This document shows, one piece after another, positions 30,341 to 42,100 of a stretch of 64,000 nt of DNA (the first letter of the stretch is position 1; the number at the start of each line of letters is the position of its first letter). The notes below the pieces were generated by a model that was not told the origin of the DNA, made no database searches, and saw nothing but the letters and a program-made list of their open reading frames with translations. The stretch is from Incurvaria masculella (Eukaryota; Arthropoda; Insecta; Lepidoptera; Incurvariidae). The stretch lies in assembly GCA_946894095.1 (NCBI GenBank), contig OX335651.1, positions 8,330,501 to 8,394,500 on the forward strand. The letters run 5' to 3'. Made by a program: the position numbers and the translations under genes.

Positions 30341-30881
30341 CTAGCTGTATTTAAAGAGACGTTGTTGCTAACACTCGACACCATGAGTAATCTTGTTATG
30401 ATGCCTGAGTATTAATGAGTATTTATTTCAAAGTGATTGTTATTATATGTTTCATTTTCGTATTGAACGAGTAAGTCGCGTAAGTAAATGAAGGACTTCA
30501 GCGATAGAGTGCACGAACCCAGCAACGAACCAATCACGGGTAATGTGTCTTCCAAATTGCGCTATCGTAATGACCCATAATTGAGACCCTGGGGTCCCTG
30601 GAGCCATAATCATGCTTCATACTTAAATTTAATCATAATTAACATTAAGTCCTTACATTTATATTACATTTCAAACATATTGATTTCAATTAGTTCAATT
30701 GCATTGCAGTCTTCGCATTGGAGTTTGGTATCAATAATTAAACGTGAAATCACTTTAATTTACGATTGTTTGCCACATTTATTATAAGAAATACTCAATC
30801 CATAAAACTATTTATCTGGCAAGAACCTGGATAGCTACTGATATGTGTAATATACTTGATCTCTAGATAAGTATAATAGCG
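30341..30881. other. AT-rich non-coding DNA
   Basis: Nothing recognised. Confidence 0.5.
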
Positions 30882-31130
30882 GTTAACACTTACGATTATC
30901 CGGTGGGCTTTATCTGATTTCGCCGACATGTTTCGCCCGCTGCGCCGCGGGCTTTTTTAGAACGGTGGCTGTCCTGGAGCAACGTTCGACAGCTCGGCCC
31001 ACAGACCAGACAACCAAGGTTGGCTAGTCTGTGGCTCGGCCTGTAAAACGTCCACTGACGGTCGTCCGCTGTGAAGATTTTATCGGTGGGTAGGCTTCGA
31101 CGTGCCGGCCGATGAGGGTAGTCCAAAATT
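30882..31130 (-). repeat. Rep-4 copy (GC-rich interspersed repeat)
   Basis: The reverse complement contains CGTTGCTCCAGGACAGCCAC and GCGGGCGAAACATGTCGGCG, matching 60190-60290. The left edge GTTAACACTTACGATTATCC matches 59768. It is probably the 3' part of a LINE family. The 76-codon minus-strand frame has no recognisable motif. Confidence 0.65.
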
Positions 31131-31489
31131 ATGGTTTTTAAGAACCTTGCATGAAACCTAGTTCTAATGAGGTTTGAGATTAGGTGTATTATTAGTAATC
31201 CATGCCCAGTTACATAAAAACTATTGCTACAATTAGGTGAGTAGTTATTCTGTTACTTGTCTCTATATTACATAATAATAATAAATAAGTTATAAGTAAT
31301 ACAGTCAATTAAGCCAAAAAATAAGGTCAACTTCGGAATGAGAAATAATAAGTTATACTCGTAAGCACCTCTATTTTGGGACTCTAAAATTTGTCGCAAA
31401 AGTCTCATAAAAATTTCGTGTCCGCGTCTTAAGATATTCAAGGTCTACAGTCACAAAAATCAGTTGTTCACGCCAATATGGCATGGGTG
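31131..31489. other. Non-coding, nothing recognised
   Basis: AT-rich. Confidence 0.5.
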
Positions 31490-31890
31490 ACGTAGGTGGG
31501 TAGTTTTCACTTCACAAGCAATCAATCCCATTCGAAGTTTTTTCCCACCCGCTCTCGCCTACTAGCTGTCACGCATGGTGCACGCATGCGCCGCGCCCCG
31601 CAATTTTACATCGTGGAGCTCCTCTTAGGGCTCCACGCCCGCAACCCGCCGCGCCTGACAAGCTGTGTCGTCTCTCGTCAAGGCGACGTGCTGTGCCGCC
31701 GAACGCTGTCCCAGGACTCGACGCCTAGGAACTGGTGCTGCTGGAGGTAGGTGGCTGTCCCTACTCCTCTGGTGGCCCGCTGTGACGTCCCGAGGCTACC
31801 GGGCATTTGTGAAGTGCGACCTGCCTGGGCGCGTACATCAGTTTTCCTCAAATTTCTACCATCTTTTGGTTGATTTCTAATTAAATAAAT
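31490..31890. other. GC-rich island with a possible short exon
   Basis: GC-rich from about 31560 to 31830 and open on both strands. The plus frame from ATG 31585 runs 54 codons (MRRAPQFYIVELLLG). The sequence GAG|GTAGGT at 31742 looks like a donor. No acceptor partner or domain is visible. It could be a promoter/first exon or a repeat. Confidence 0.3.
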
Positions 31891-32089
31891 AGAGCAAAAT
31901 ATTCTCAAGAAATAGTATACTGCAAGAATTTTACTTCACAACTCTTCTCGCTTTACACACTCTATGTCAAAAACGGTTAACCGGAAAAAAATACCATTAA
32001 AATTTGTAGAAAATTGTTTGCTCTACAATTTTTGTAATAGATGAAAATGGGATTGAATCCATAGGAAACGAGATATTTTTGTATGTAAC

Positions 32090-32400
32090 TGCACATGGGT
32101 GGCACCATCGTCATGATATTTTACCGAAACACTGCATTCCCGAAGAAATTCGGTGCCATATCATGACAGATCGTCTTTTCATTAAATGTGATGGCACCCC
32201 CAAGTAGGGAAAGGGGACTTTTTACATAAATTCCGAACCATGAAACAGCTCGCGTTCGAAACGAAATTCACTTATTCAGCTCAGAAAGAGCAAGAAAGTG
32301 TTGCATAAACTGGGTAGGGATTTGAAGCCATTACTTCTGTTGTAAAAACATAGTCTAATCGCGCCTGGGCTACGTGCCGTTCAAATTTGTTAAAAACTCA
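32090..32400 (-). mobile_element. SINE-1, inverted copy
   Basis: The reverse complement has a decayed head (ACGTAGCCCAGGCG near 32390), the body and the AATTTCTTCGGGAATGC tail. Confidence 0.72.
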
Positions 32401-33159
32401 TTTATGTTAAGCGTGCCACGAAATTTTATCATAATATTGAGACAACCTTTAGAAAAATAGAAATAAAAATAAACGTTCATATGAGTTTAACCTTATAATC
32501 TATTTTTCCGAAACCCCTAATATGACTGGACTATAATATTATCAATGTTCATGATTGATGATGTATCAATGATTGCTTCTTTTATCAGTTTATATTAGGA
32601 GAATATTTCACTCTCCTGTAGCCGATAAAACTGGGTTTTTTTAAAATAATTAAGTAAACTCTGACATTCCCTCTCGACTGGTCTTCCCAAAGTATTTTAG
32701 TTCTCGCCTAACAATGGTATTAAATTAAATGACTATTAATACAATTGTAAGTGTCGAGCGCTCATTGTAGATTGTTAAGAGATTAAGTAAAGTAGTCAGT
32801 GCGTCTAGATTGACAGTTTTCCTTTGTGTTGAGTTTCTTAAGTATATTTGCGCAGCTCCTGCCAACATCTCGAGACCCGAGTCGTCCCCGACAAGATAGA
32901 ATGCTTTGTTTACGCTCTCTAAACAGTTTAATTTATAAATAAGTTTAAATTCGACCGTCTGTCGTTTTGTTCTGATCGTAGATTTTAGTGAATTGTTAAT
33001 GTTAAAAATTAAAGACAGTCAATAATTATATTCGCTTATATTTTTGGAATGTTTTAATTGAACTTTTTCAAACGTGTTTTTATTATTCAAGAATTCTTGG
33101 GCAGGGAAATATCGGTGGGTTATTTCGAATTGAAAAAACATGAAAATATAAGGTAAGTA
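32401..33159. other. Non-coding, mostly AT-rich
   Basis: A mixed-composition stretch at 32745-33010 could be an old solo LTR or a repeat end, but I find no TG...CA pair. Nothing else. Confidence 0.35.
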
Positions 33160-33840
33160 TTATAATTTTGATTAGCAGACATGCTTGATATGAGTCGTAT
33201 TCACTACGTATAATATTCACAACGTATAATAGTATTTTTTTTCCAAAAAGTGAAAACCATGCATATCGTATAATATTCACAACGTATAATGTTATACGTT
33301 GTGCATGAATAAAGTTTAAAAATAAAATCAACTCTTTGCATCATGCAGAACGTATAATAGTCACAACGTATAATATTCCTAACGTGAATTCACAAAAAAA
33401 GAAAACCATGCAGAACGTATAATATGCCAAGAAGCACTGCATAAAGCGCCCTAATAACGATACATTTAAGGCTGAAATTGCTACGAATCGATATTTGCTA
33501 CAATTTCGACAGGCCACCTTACGCTAATTGAGACGGTCGAAACGTCACGTGCGAGTATACGCTTTAAAAGTCTATTCATAAGGGCGCTTATCATATGAAA
33601 AGTTTTTGGATAATATGATATGCATGGTTTTCTTTTTTTGTTAAATAAAGATCATAATATTATACGTTGTGACTACTATACGTTATGTATGGAGAAATAA
33701 GTAATTTTATTTTTTAAACTTCTTCATGCACTACGTATAAGATTATACGATCTGCCGATTATACGCTGTGCATGGTTTTAAAATTTTGTTAAAATATGAC
33801 ATTATACGATCTGCATATAAGACGTTCTGCCGTTCCCCCC
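33160..33840. mobile_element. Large inverted-repeat element built from ACGTATAAT motifs
   Basis: A left arm (about 33205-33440) and right arm (about 33580-33815) are inverted copies. They share GAAAACCATGCATATCRTATAA, AACGTATAAT and AAAGTTTAAAAAATAAAAT-like blocks. CGTATAA or its complement occurs about 14 times. The unique centre (33440-33580) carries AAGCGCCCTA and its inverse AAGGGCGCTT. It has no coding capacity. Confidence 0.75.
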
Positions 33841-35159
33841 TTGATATTAGTCAAGTGCCTCACTCATTGTGGAAAAGATAATAATATAACAATGATTTTT
33901 GGGGGTTTTTTAAATGAAAAAGAAAATATTTTATCAATTGTTTTATTAACAACGCTACGCCATTTTTACAGAGTTTCGTTTCAAGATATTTTGATTAACC
34001 TATCTTCTTCACTTAAATAGAATATGATATTCTTTTTTTTGCTGTTCAGCAATAATATATATTTTTAATACAACCTGCGTTACGTAAGCTAACATGTATA
34101 CCACTTATATTGTACATTCCTACCTTTATCCATATGTCATGGTATAAGATAAAATGTTACCTTTATTACATTTTCAGGAATACCTAGAAGTGAATATTTA
34201 TGGTTGCTTTAGCATTCAAATAATACTACAAGTAATCTTAACCCATTTTAAATTAATTAGTATTACCATTAATAAATAATATACACTATTAAAAGTATGA
34301 AAATGTATCTTTACATATATTTGGACTTATCTTATATACAATAGTATGTGCTCTACTTGACCAATTACAATTTTACTATCAGAATACAATAATGTAAAAT
34401 TTTAACTAAGTGATTGCTTAAAAAAATTTACCTTACTCTGCTACTCCTACAATCGTGTCGATTTTTAAACAATTAGGTTAATTTTGTATTATATACCTTG
34501 GTATATTTTTTTTCTGTAAGATATTCTTTCAACTTAATCTTCATACCTAGCCTCGGTATTTCATTAGGCTGAAATTTATTTTCTCGTCCTTCGGTAGTAC
34601 CTACTAAGTACCTACTCGTATTGAGCCGATGATGTCAAAATTCAAATTTCAATTACGTAGCAAGAGGCTCGCAACTTGGCAGCCACGAAGCTCCGATTTT
34701 CAATAAAGATATAGTAATGAAATTTGGGGCGTCGCTCGGTGCCGCCCAATCGATGGCGACCGAGAGCTGGTCAACTGTGCACTGCAATACGGTGACATCG
34801 GCCTGGTAGACATGTTCCGTAGGAGGACTTTTGAACATTGGAGCTCAGGCAGTAGATATTTTAAAATGGTGGTAAAGTTTACGTTTATACGTTCCGGGAA
34901 AGAATTATCTCGCAATAATAGTATTTTCAGTGATATTCCGATTCTATTTTTTTTATGTTAAGTGCGGCATATAATAATAATAAAAATAAACTGTTTATGA
35001 AAATAAATCTATATCTTAGGGTAGGTTTAATATAATTGTACAAGTGTTCATTTCACCTACCCCATTAGATATAACAGCATCATTTAGGTAGGTAAATAAG
35101 TAAAGTAAAACATTAACATACAATTAAAACATGCGACAATTTGCCAAATGCGCCATATG
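33841..35159. other. AT-rich non-coding DNA
   Basis: A GC-richer stretch at 34660-34860 has overlapping short frames but no recognised domain. The remainder is AT-rich. Confidence 0.4.
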
Positions 35160-35300
35160 GCGTACGCCAGGACCTGTAAGGTGCCCGACGACGCTCGTGG
35201 GTTTTCGAACTTTCGGGAGGCTGCGAAAACCATGCCGGTTACCCAGGTGCTTCTTCACACCACGTTTGAACGACGCCTTATGTTAAGGGCGTTTATGAAT
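35160..35300 (-). pseudogene. LINE ORF2 end fragment, minus copy
   Basis: The minus strand reads ASFKRGVKKHLGNRHGFRSL. It matches the plus-strand fragment at 35750-35905. Confidence 0.55.
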
Positions 35301-35749
35301 CACCTATCCTGTCATATATTATAACAATAAAATACAGTTGCTTTGAAAATATTCGTGTGTTTTTTAAGACCCCATTTAATAACGCTATGCTATCAGAATT
35401 AATAGAATAACAGAATAAGTATACATTTTATAAAATCTTCACGGTTTCAGCAGTTTAACTCGGTCACATTTATTTCAAAAGAAAAACGTATGTTATATCT
35501 TGAATCACACTTGAACTTCTGAAATCTAATTATAAAGTGAGTAGGCAAATGCAATTATGAATTTCATTTCCGCAATCCTATCACGATGAAAATTTTAATT
35601 AGAAGTGCTGATTGGATGCCTAGTTGGCAACGCCTCGACAACATTTTAACAAACATTTTGCTTAAATGAACGACTTTATCTCCATCCAACGTAGCCCTAA
35701 GAAATAAGTTAAAAAAAATCCTTTACGCGTAGGATCGAAAAACTGTGGA

Positions 35750-35905
35750 ATTAACAACCTGGGGTTCTTCAAAGACGGCGTGAAGAAGCACCTGGCCGAC
35801 CGGCATAGTTTTCGAGCCACCGTGAAAGTTCGAATGCCCATGGGCGCCGTCGGACACCTCTTCGATGAAGGCCTGCCGTATGCTGTATGCCTCGCTTAAC
35901 ATAAA
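35750..35905 (+). pseudogene. LINE ORF2 end fragment, plus copy
   Basis: The plus strand reads NNLGFFKDGVKKHLADRHSF, then AATGCCCATGGGCGCCGTC. Together with 35160-35300 it forms a widely spaced inverted pair of the same family. Confidence 0.55.
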
Positions 35906-36337
35906 AAAACCACTTGTAATTATGAATGATTAAATGGCAAAAGAGAATCTTACTAATTAACAAATCCTCTTTTACAACTGTTACTTCACAATATTATTTT
36001 AATAGTGTACTGTGACCTCAATTATATGCATCTAAACTCATTTAGATAGAATTGTGTTCAAAATTTCCTTAAAAATCTCCAATATCGAACAAAATTAATA
36101 ATAATATTGAAAACATTATCAAAATAAGTCCTTCAGCTCCGTTATCAACCTCCGTCTATTTCTGAGCAAGTTAGCGTATATTCAGAGTATCCCAAGGCCA
36201 AAGCTTGTCAATGTAGCTCGTAAGAAACATTAAGGAGGCTTGAGATATCGACTAGGATGACTTAGCGGTTAACGGGCCAAGGCAAACAGCGAAGGCTCTT
36301 CTTTGCTGGAATGAAAGACAATGACAATGATAGTAAG
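35906..36337. other. Non-coding, nothing recognised
   Basis: AT-rich. The left neighbour of the TA-flanked element. Confidence 0.5.
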
Positions 36338-36339
36338 TA

Positions 36340-36891
36340 AGCCCACAGTAAATTTGGGTTATAAATTGTGTCTATCAATTGTTTTGTGCGTATATGAATT
36401 AAGTTTTTTAAAAGCGTTTAAAGGCGGTTCCATTTTCTGATCGTTTAAGGCTGGTATTTTTCAAAAGTGTATTAAATAGGCAGCTTGAGTACTTTTAGTT
36501 AAAGAATTATATGATCGTTAAATACGAAGAGCCGAAACTTTAGGGGCGTTCCCATTGTATGACTATTTTAATTTTGTACATTTCGCACAAACGTTTGGGT
36601 TGTGGGTCTGATTACCGTATGTGTTCTAGCGTAGATGGTAGACATATTAAATTTTACATGGTCATGAATACAAATGCTCCAGCCATGAACTGAATGACCT
36701 TGTATTTAAAGACACTTTTAAAAGATTGACCATTTAGCTTCTTATTATAAAAGGCTCGAAAATCGTCTAAGGCGCTTTATTGCAAAGGACGAATATCGAG
36801 CAAATCTGGCATGTTATGGCATGATTAATTCATCTAAGTATGCAAGAAATCATGGGATAGTCAGACTTATTACCTGAATTTACTGTGGGCT
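36340..36891. mobile_element. TA-flanked TIR element, 552 bp (Tc1/mariner-like MITE)
   Basis: The ends AGCCCACAGTAAATT (36340-36354) and AATTTACTGTGGGCT (36877-36891) are perfect inverted repeats of 15 bp, flanked by TA on both sides. A TA duplication is typical of Tc1/mariner transposition. The interior has no transposase frame. Confidence 0.8.
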
Positions 36892-36893
36892 TA

Positions 36894-37769
36894 TGTGTAC
36901 AACGAGGAACCAAATCTTTGTAAGACAATTCAAGATCTTCTCTAGCTAGAAGCTTAACGGCTATTATTTGTTTGCTCAAATCATCTTTACGATCAACTGG
37001 TTCTGTTGTACTATTAATTGATTAATTTCTGACTACTAAGTTTTTTTTTTAAGTATTCATAACTTCCGAACAAGCAAGTGTGTGTTCGAAAAAGGATTGA
37101 ATGAAACAATGTCGTTGTGACTTGGTCACTTTGCGAGTTTCCTTTCCACGAAATCTTTTTCTTGTCTCTCGGTCACTTTGCAGTTTCATAGCTTTGAGAA
37201 ATATGTAAATCATCCTTTCTCTTCTTGATTCAACAAAATAACGAGATTCCTTCGAAAATTCTCTTTTAACTTTGGCAGTGTCCAGTGACTTTAAATTACA
37301 GGTGATTTGCATAAAAGTACCACAACAACTAGAAGTTACGTCGGCGTCGAAGGGACGTGGGCCGGGCGACCCAACTCGACGGCAACTCGAATTAGTTTTA
37401 ACTATATACAACACCAGCACCTTAAACAAGATTTTTATCTTCATCCCTAAACATTCCATTTACAATATTGCGCATGTATGTTCCGCAAATGTTTAGCCTT
37501 TAGAAAAAAATACAGTGTTTTACTCTATTCAATGTAGTAATAGAGCAGGAAAATCAATGATGTGAAATTACATTTTAAATAAATCAAAGTTCAGACAGGA
37601 CTATTAATCACACCTAAGATGTACCCATATTTCGTAATAAATAAAAAAAAATCGATAAATAATAAAATCTTTTTCTGGACATTATCAACCTCAGATCAAA
37701 AAGGAAGGAGATGTTCCATCTAAAGTCTAGCCTGTTACACATAAGACCTGATGTCTCCAATTGTGTTAA
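36894..37769. other. Non-coding; one repeat-like patch
   Basis: 37320-37400 contains GGACGTGGGCCGGGCGACCC, a motif I recall as common in moth repeats. The 136-codon minus-strand frame here crosses it and is not a supported gene. Confidence 0.4.
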
Positions 37770-37995
37770 ATACCAGCACAAATCAAACGTACTTGCTACA
37801 GGCAAACATGGTTGCAGACGTATTGGAGGGTTCGTGTTTATGGGAACTGACTTGGCGAACGAATTTGGGAAGCACACTCGCGCGCGGTGGTGACGTTTGG
37901 ACAGTGTGGTAAGCGATGCGTGGCCGGCTTCACGGTTATATGCAAAATTACTCCATGCGGCGATGGCACTTCTCCTTTCTTTTCCCTTCTGTTTT
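37770..37995 (-). repeat. Rep-3 copy, inverted
   Basis: The minus strand carries GGAGAAGTGCCATCGCCGC, ACCGCGCGCGAGTGTGC and TTCGTTCGCCAAGTCAG. All align with 61205-61400. The 128-codon frame MTKQKGKERR... is this repeat read through, not a gene. Confidence 0.7.
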
Positions 37996-38000
37996 GTCAT

Positions 38001-38799
38001 CTAACATTAACTTCAGTTATGTCCTGGAAAATTAAATCACAACCGTGATGCTTGCAAGACTCAGTTTTAGGAAAGATATTTTGAATATTCCTTCAGACAA
38101 TTCGTACGCATTTAAAATGCTTAAATATTTTTCAATCCCAAAAAATCTCCCGCTCCCATACCGCTTTACCGCTGACGTCACCTGCTCTGAGCTAACAACG
38201 CTTGTATTTTCGTCTAAACTTTTGCCGGATTATCTGGCGGAGTGTTATTGATAGCTCTTTGGATGTAATAACTCGACCACATGTCAAAGTTCACAGGAAA
38301 CTTTGCGAGCAACGCGCTAGGCCTGGGTCTGATCCTTTGCCTGGGATTCGTCGATCCTGCTATATTGTACAAATAAGATACTCTCGTTATACTACATTAT
38401 CAAATTATCATATAAAATTATCCCTCATCGTGTCATCACTTAAAGACAGAGATACAATTAATAACGACATCTGAACACTGTTACTTGGTGTAAACCTAAT
38501 TCAAAGAATATTAGATTTAAAGGTAAGTATTTAAACAAAATTTAATTAGACTAAAAATTTCGTTTTATTAAATCTCCTCATATGTATACCGACTAATCAA
38601 TTTACATATTATTTGTTGTACAAATTTACCTAATATATGATTTGGTACCATAATTACTCGAAAAAAGGGCTTGCCAATACTTCTACTTTAAATGTATTTA
38701 AAATAGTATCTTATTGCACTGAATATGGAAATTGTTTTGGCGAATGGAAGTGTCACTTGCGGTCCACGTTTCACATTTATTAATTATCACTACTGAAAA
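38001..38799. other. Non-coding, downstream of the LRR gene
   Basis: AT-rich. Short plus-strand frames at 38045 and 38202 are unsupported. Confidence 0.45.
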
Positions 38800-39130
38800 C
38801 GGTACCAAGCTCGTCCCCAATTTCTCGGATACATTCCGGTTTGGTCTTGTCCAATATCTACCGAATGCGGTCCCAAGCTCGTCCCCAACGTCTCGGATTT
38901 ATTCCGGCTTGGTCGGGTCCAATATCTACCTAAGACGGTCCAAGCTCGTCCCGAACTTCTCGGATTCATTCCGGCTTGGTCGTGTCCGATATCTACCAAA
39001 GACGGTCATAAGCTCGTCCTCAATACCTCGGATTAATTCCGGATAGGTCTTGTAAGATATCTATCGAAGATGGTCCTAAGCTCGCCTCCAACTTCTCGGA
39101 CTTATTCCGGCTTGGTCTTGTCCGATATCG
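38800..39130. repeat. 67-bp minisatellite, five units, overlapping the 3' end of the LRR gene
   Basis: Units are marked by AAGCTCGTCCCCAA, TCTCGGA, ATTCCGGCTTGGTC and ATATCTACC. They start near 38802, 38869, 38936, 39003 and 39070. The fifth contains the last codons and TAA of the LRR gene. Confidence 0.88.
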
Positions 39131-42100
39131 TCGGAATGTTGCCGTCGCCGGGAGGCGGGCAGCCCTCGCCCTGCGCCGCGAAGTGCTGGCACGAGATGTA
39201 CTGCGGCAGGCCCGGCTCCGGCTTGCGGGCGACGCGGCGCTTCTTGCCCTTCATGTAGCCGAGCGCGGAGACGAGCACGACGAACACGACGAAGCCCATG
39301 CAGCAGCCGACGACGAGGCTCAGCCGGCGCGCGAGCATGTTCGCGATGCCCATGTACGTGTTGGAGAAGGGCCCGTCGAGCGCGGCGCCGAAGAGCTCGA
39401 TGGTGGTGACGGCGGTGCAGCGGCTCGTGGGCGAGTCGGCGAGGCGGGGCAGGAGGTGGTCGAGGGGGAGCTCGTCGCCGGGGAGGGTGAGGTTGTCGGG
39501 GGGCGCGACGCGCGCGACGGGCTGCGCCCCGCCGGCCTGCCCGAAGCTGCCGAGCGCGAGCACGCACACGGTGTACTTAGTGCCGGGCGACAGCTGGGTG
39601 AGGCGCGTCGAGCGGGCGGTCAGCTCCAGGGGCCGCGTGCCCCGTATCTGTAACAAGATATACCTGTCATATTGCGGATTTAATTTTAGAGCGTAGTAAA
39701 AGATGTTTATTTTATAACATGTAACACCCCACCACTTTGGTGGTGTTGGGATTGTGGGATTTCGTGATTACCGGTAGACATAAATCCATTGCTGGGTGAG
39801 CTCAGATATATCGCTTGCTCGAGAGCCAGACATCGCAACCGTGAATATGTATATATGTGTAAATAATAATGTATCTAAATCATCTGTTGTTTTTATTTGA
39901 AAAACTTCATACAATTGCTTCAACCTTATTATAAAACTATTGCAATTGAATGACCCTTTAATAACGTTTAGTAAACGAAGGTGAAATTAAATTTAGTCAT
40001 GTGAATTTTCTGCTATGCCTAAAATAAATATGGCATTAATCTTAAAATGACAAATATTTATTAACACACTTTCAACCATCGCTCAGCGCACATATTCACT
40101 GTCGAAATTCGAAAAATAAGAACACACCGATCCTCTAAATCCTTTATCTATAGGGTCGTTAAGCTATGGAATCGACGCCGAGATATTTCCCCCAAAGTAC
40201 AAACTGGGGTCCTTCAAACATGGTTTAGTCGACACAAAACGAGAGCCAACGAAATGCATTCAGGACTCAATAAATTCATGACACTTGAAGGCAGTGGTCT
40301 GCAACATGTAACAGGGTATTGTGACATTCGCGACTGAAACATTTATTCAAAAAGTGTGTTTACAGCGAATCCCGCATATCCACGCTCGAGAAGCATAAAT
40401 AAACTTTTTATGGTCCATTGAAGTGATATATGGCCTTTGTATTCAAATCGCCGCCGCCATGGTTTGGTTTCTGTTATATCGTGTTACAAATGAAATATCA
40501 TTTTTAATACGTGAGCAGCGTTTATGGTAATTAGTCTAGAGTTTTTGCATTCTAACTAATATTTTGTAGGAATTTCCCGAGACTTTTATTATTTTGTAGT
40601 CAGGCATATAACGAGCGTTTTATCGGTCATTCGGTAATATTTATGTCCGGTGGAATTCCGCGATAAGCTTTGATTCAGTGCGTTAATTATATCAAGTTGA
40701 GCATTGCTCTGAGTTTGGGAGTAAGTCAGTAAGGCTAGGCTATTCACAGTTTAAAAATAATTATTAGAGAGCGGAAACAACATAAACAAAATAAGAAATA
40801 CCTGTGCAGATCAGGGACTTACTGTGGTAAATTAGCACGCCGGGTGAACAAGTAAGTGAATGATTAAATTTGATGTTGATTTCCATTCCTTAACGTCAGA
40901 TTTAACCACTCACTTGTCTGTTTACCCAGCGAATTGATTTATCTGGTTACCATGGCTACGTGAATTAATAAGGTGGTAAAAACGATCAGTAAGATTTTTT
41001 TGCACAGATTATACTTACGTTACTTATAAAATTTCCCTGAGAACCGAACCTGGCCCTCAGGGTTGCCAGTGAGGGTTGGTTGATTTATTGTTGACCCCAA
41101 AAAAGCTATCGCTAAAATACGATCAAGATTGTGGGTTTCGTCAGAATGTTTTCCTTCATAATAAGCGTTTGTTTTATATATGCTCGAAGAGAAATAAAGA
41201 GGTTGATAGACACCAATGGCTATCTAACCAAAGCTCTTTAATTTCATTTAATTTTTCCTCATTCATATAAAATATATGGGGAGGACGAATTTTTATTTGA
41301 GTCGAACGATGAAATTTTATCTAACTTTTTTGCTTCAAAAATGCCTAGGATTAATGGTTAACGTTTGGACCATACCTCCTTAATATGCGCTTAATAAAAA
41401 CAGCCCAATAGCACCTAAGAATCCCAAAAACACTAAAGAATACCAAAGATCACCAATTAACACCAAATAATAACTAAGAAAATAAAAAAAACACCAATCA
41501 ACAGCATAGAAAACAAAAAAATGCCAAGTACACAATATCCCAGACATAAGAGATGGCTTTATGACGAAATGAAAATCATAACATAGGTACATAAGAGATG
41601 GCTGCATGGCGAAAGTCATGGTTTTCACACAAAATCATTACTTTATAGATTTATTAATTATTTATTAATTTCTTAGGTATAACACCTAACTAGATAAGCA
41701 ATATATCTAATATCTAAGCCTACTATTTTATCCAAATCGTTGAAAATCCTTTCCGACAAACCAATTACTTAAAACATATTTACAAACATAAAACGAATAG
41801 CTAATTTAAAGTATAGGATTGCGTGCAATATGTGTATAAGGTTAACATTTCCTATTTCGTTTTCTCGTATGTTATTTCTTCCCGAGTTTCTCATACTTCA
41901 TAAGCTTGTTAAGGCTGCCAATTAAGTACCGAAGGGAACAACGTCAAACTCAACCCCTAGAAAGATGTTAGACATTATACGAGGAATGAGTAGATTACCG
42001 GAACAAAGCACATGTGTTTGCGGTTATGCCAGGGCATGGTGGTACAGTAAAACATGTAGTACATCATATAATATATAAGTACTGTGAAATTATCATCGTG

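Noticed and set aside
37049..37459. 136-codon minus-strand ORF with GSPGPRPFDADV
   Set aside because: The core reads like a common interspersed repeat and the flanks are AT-rich; no splice signals or domain.
37614..38000. 128-codon minus-strand ORF starting MTKQKGKERR
   Set aside because: It is a Rep-3 copy read through; the same DNA at 61.2 kb encodes nothing similar.
39183..39696. Plus-strand ORFs of 132-156 codons over the last LRR exon
   Set aside because: They are antisense shadows of the very GC-rich exon, full of Glu/Ala/Arg from codon complement.
41380..41628. 82-codon hydrophobic minus-strand ORF
   Set aside because: A-rich/T-rich low-complexity sequence yields Phe/Leu/Tyr runs; no support as a membrane protein.
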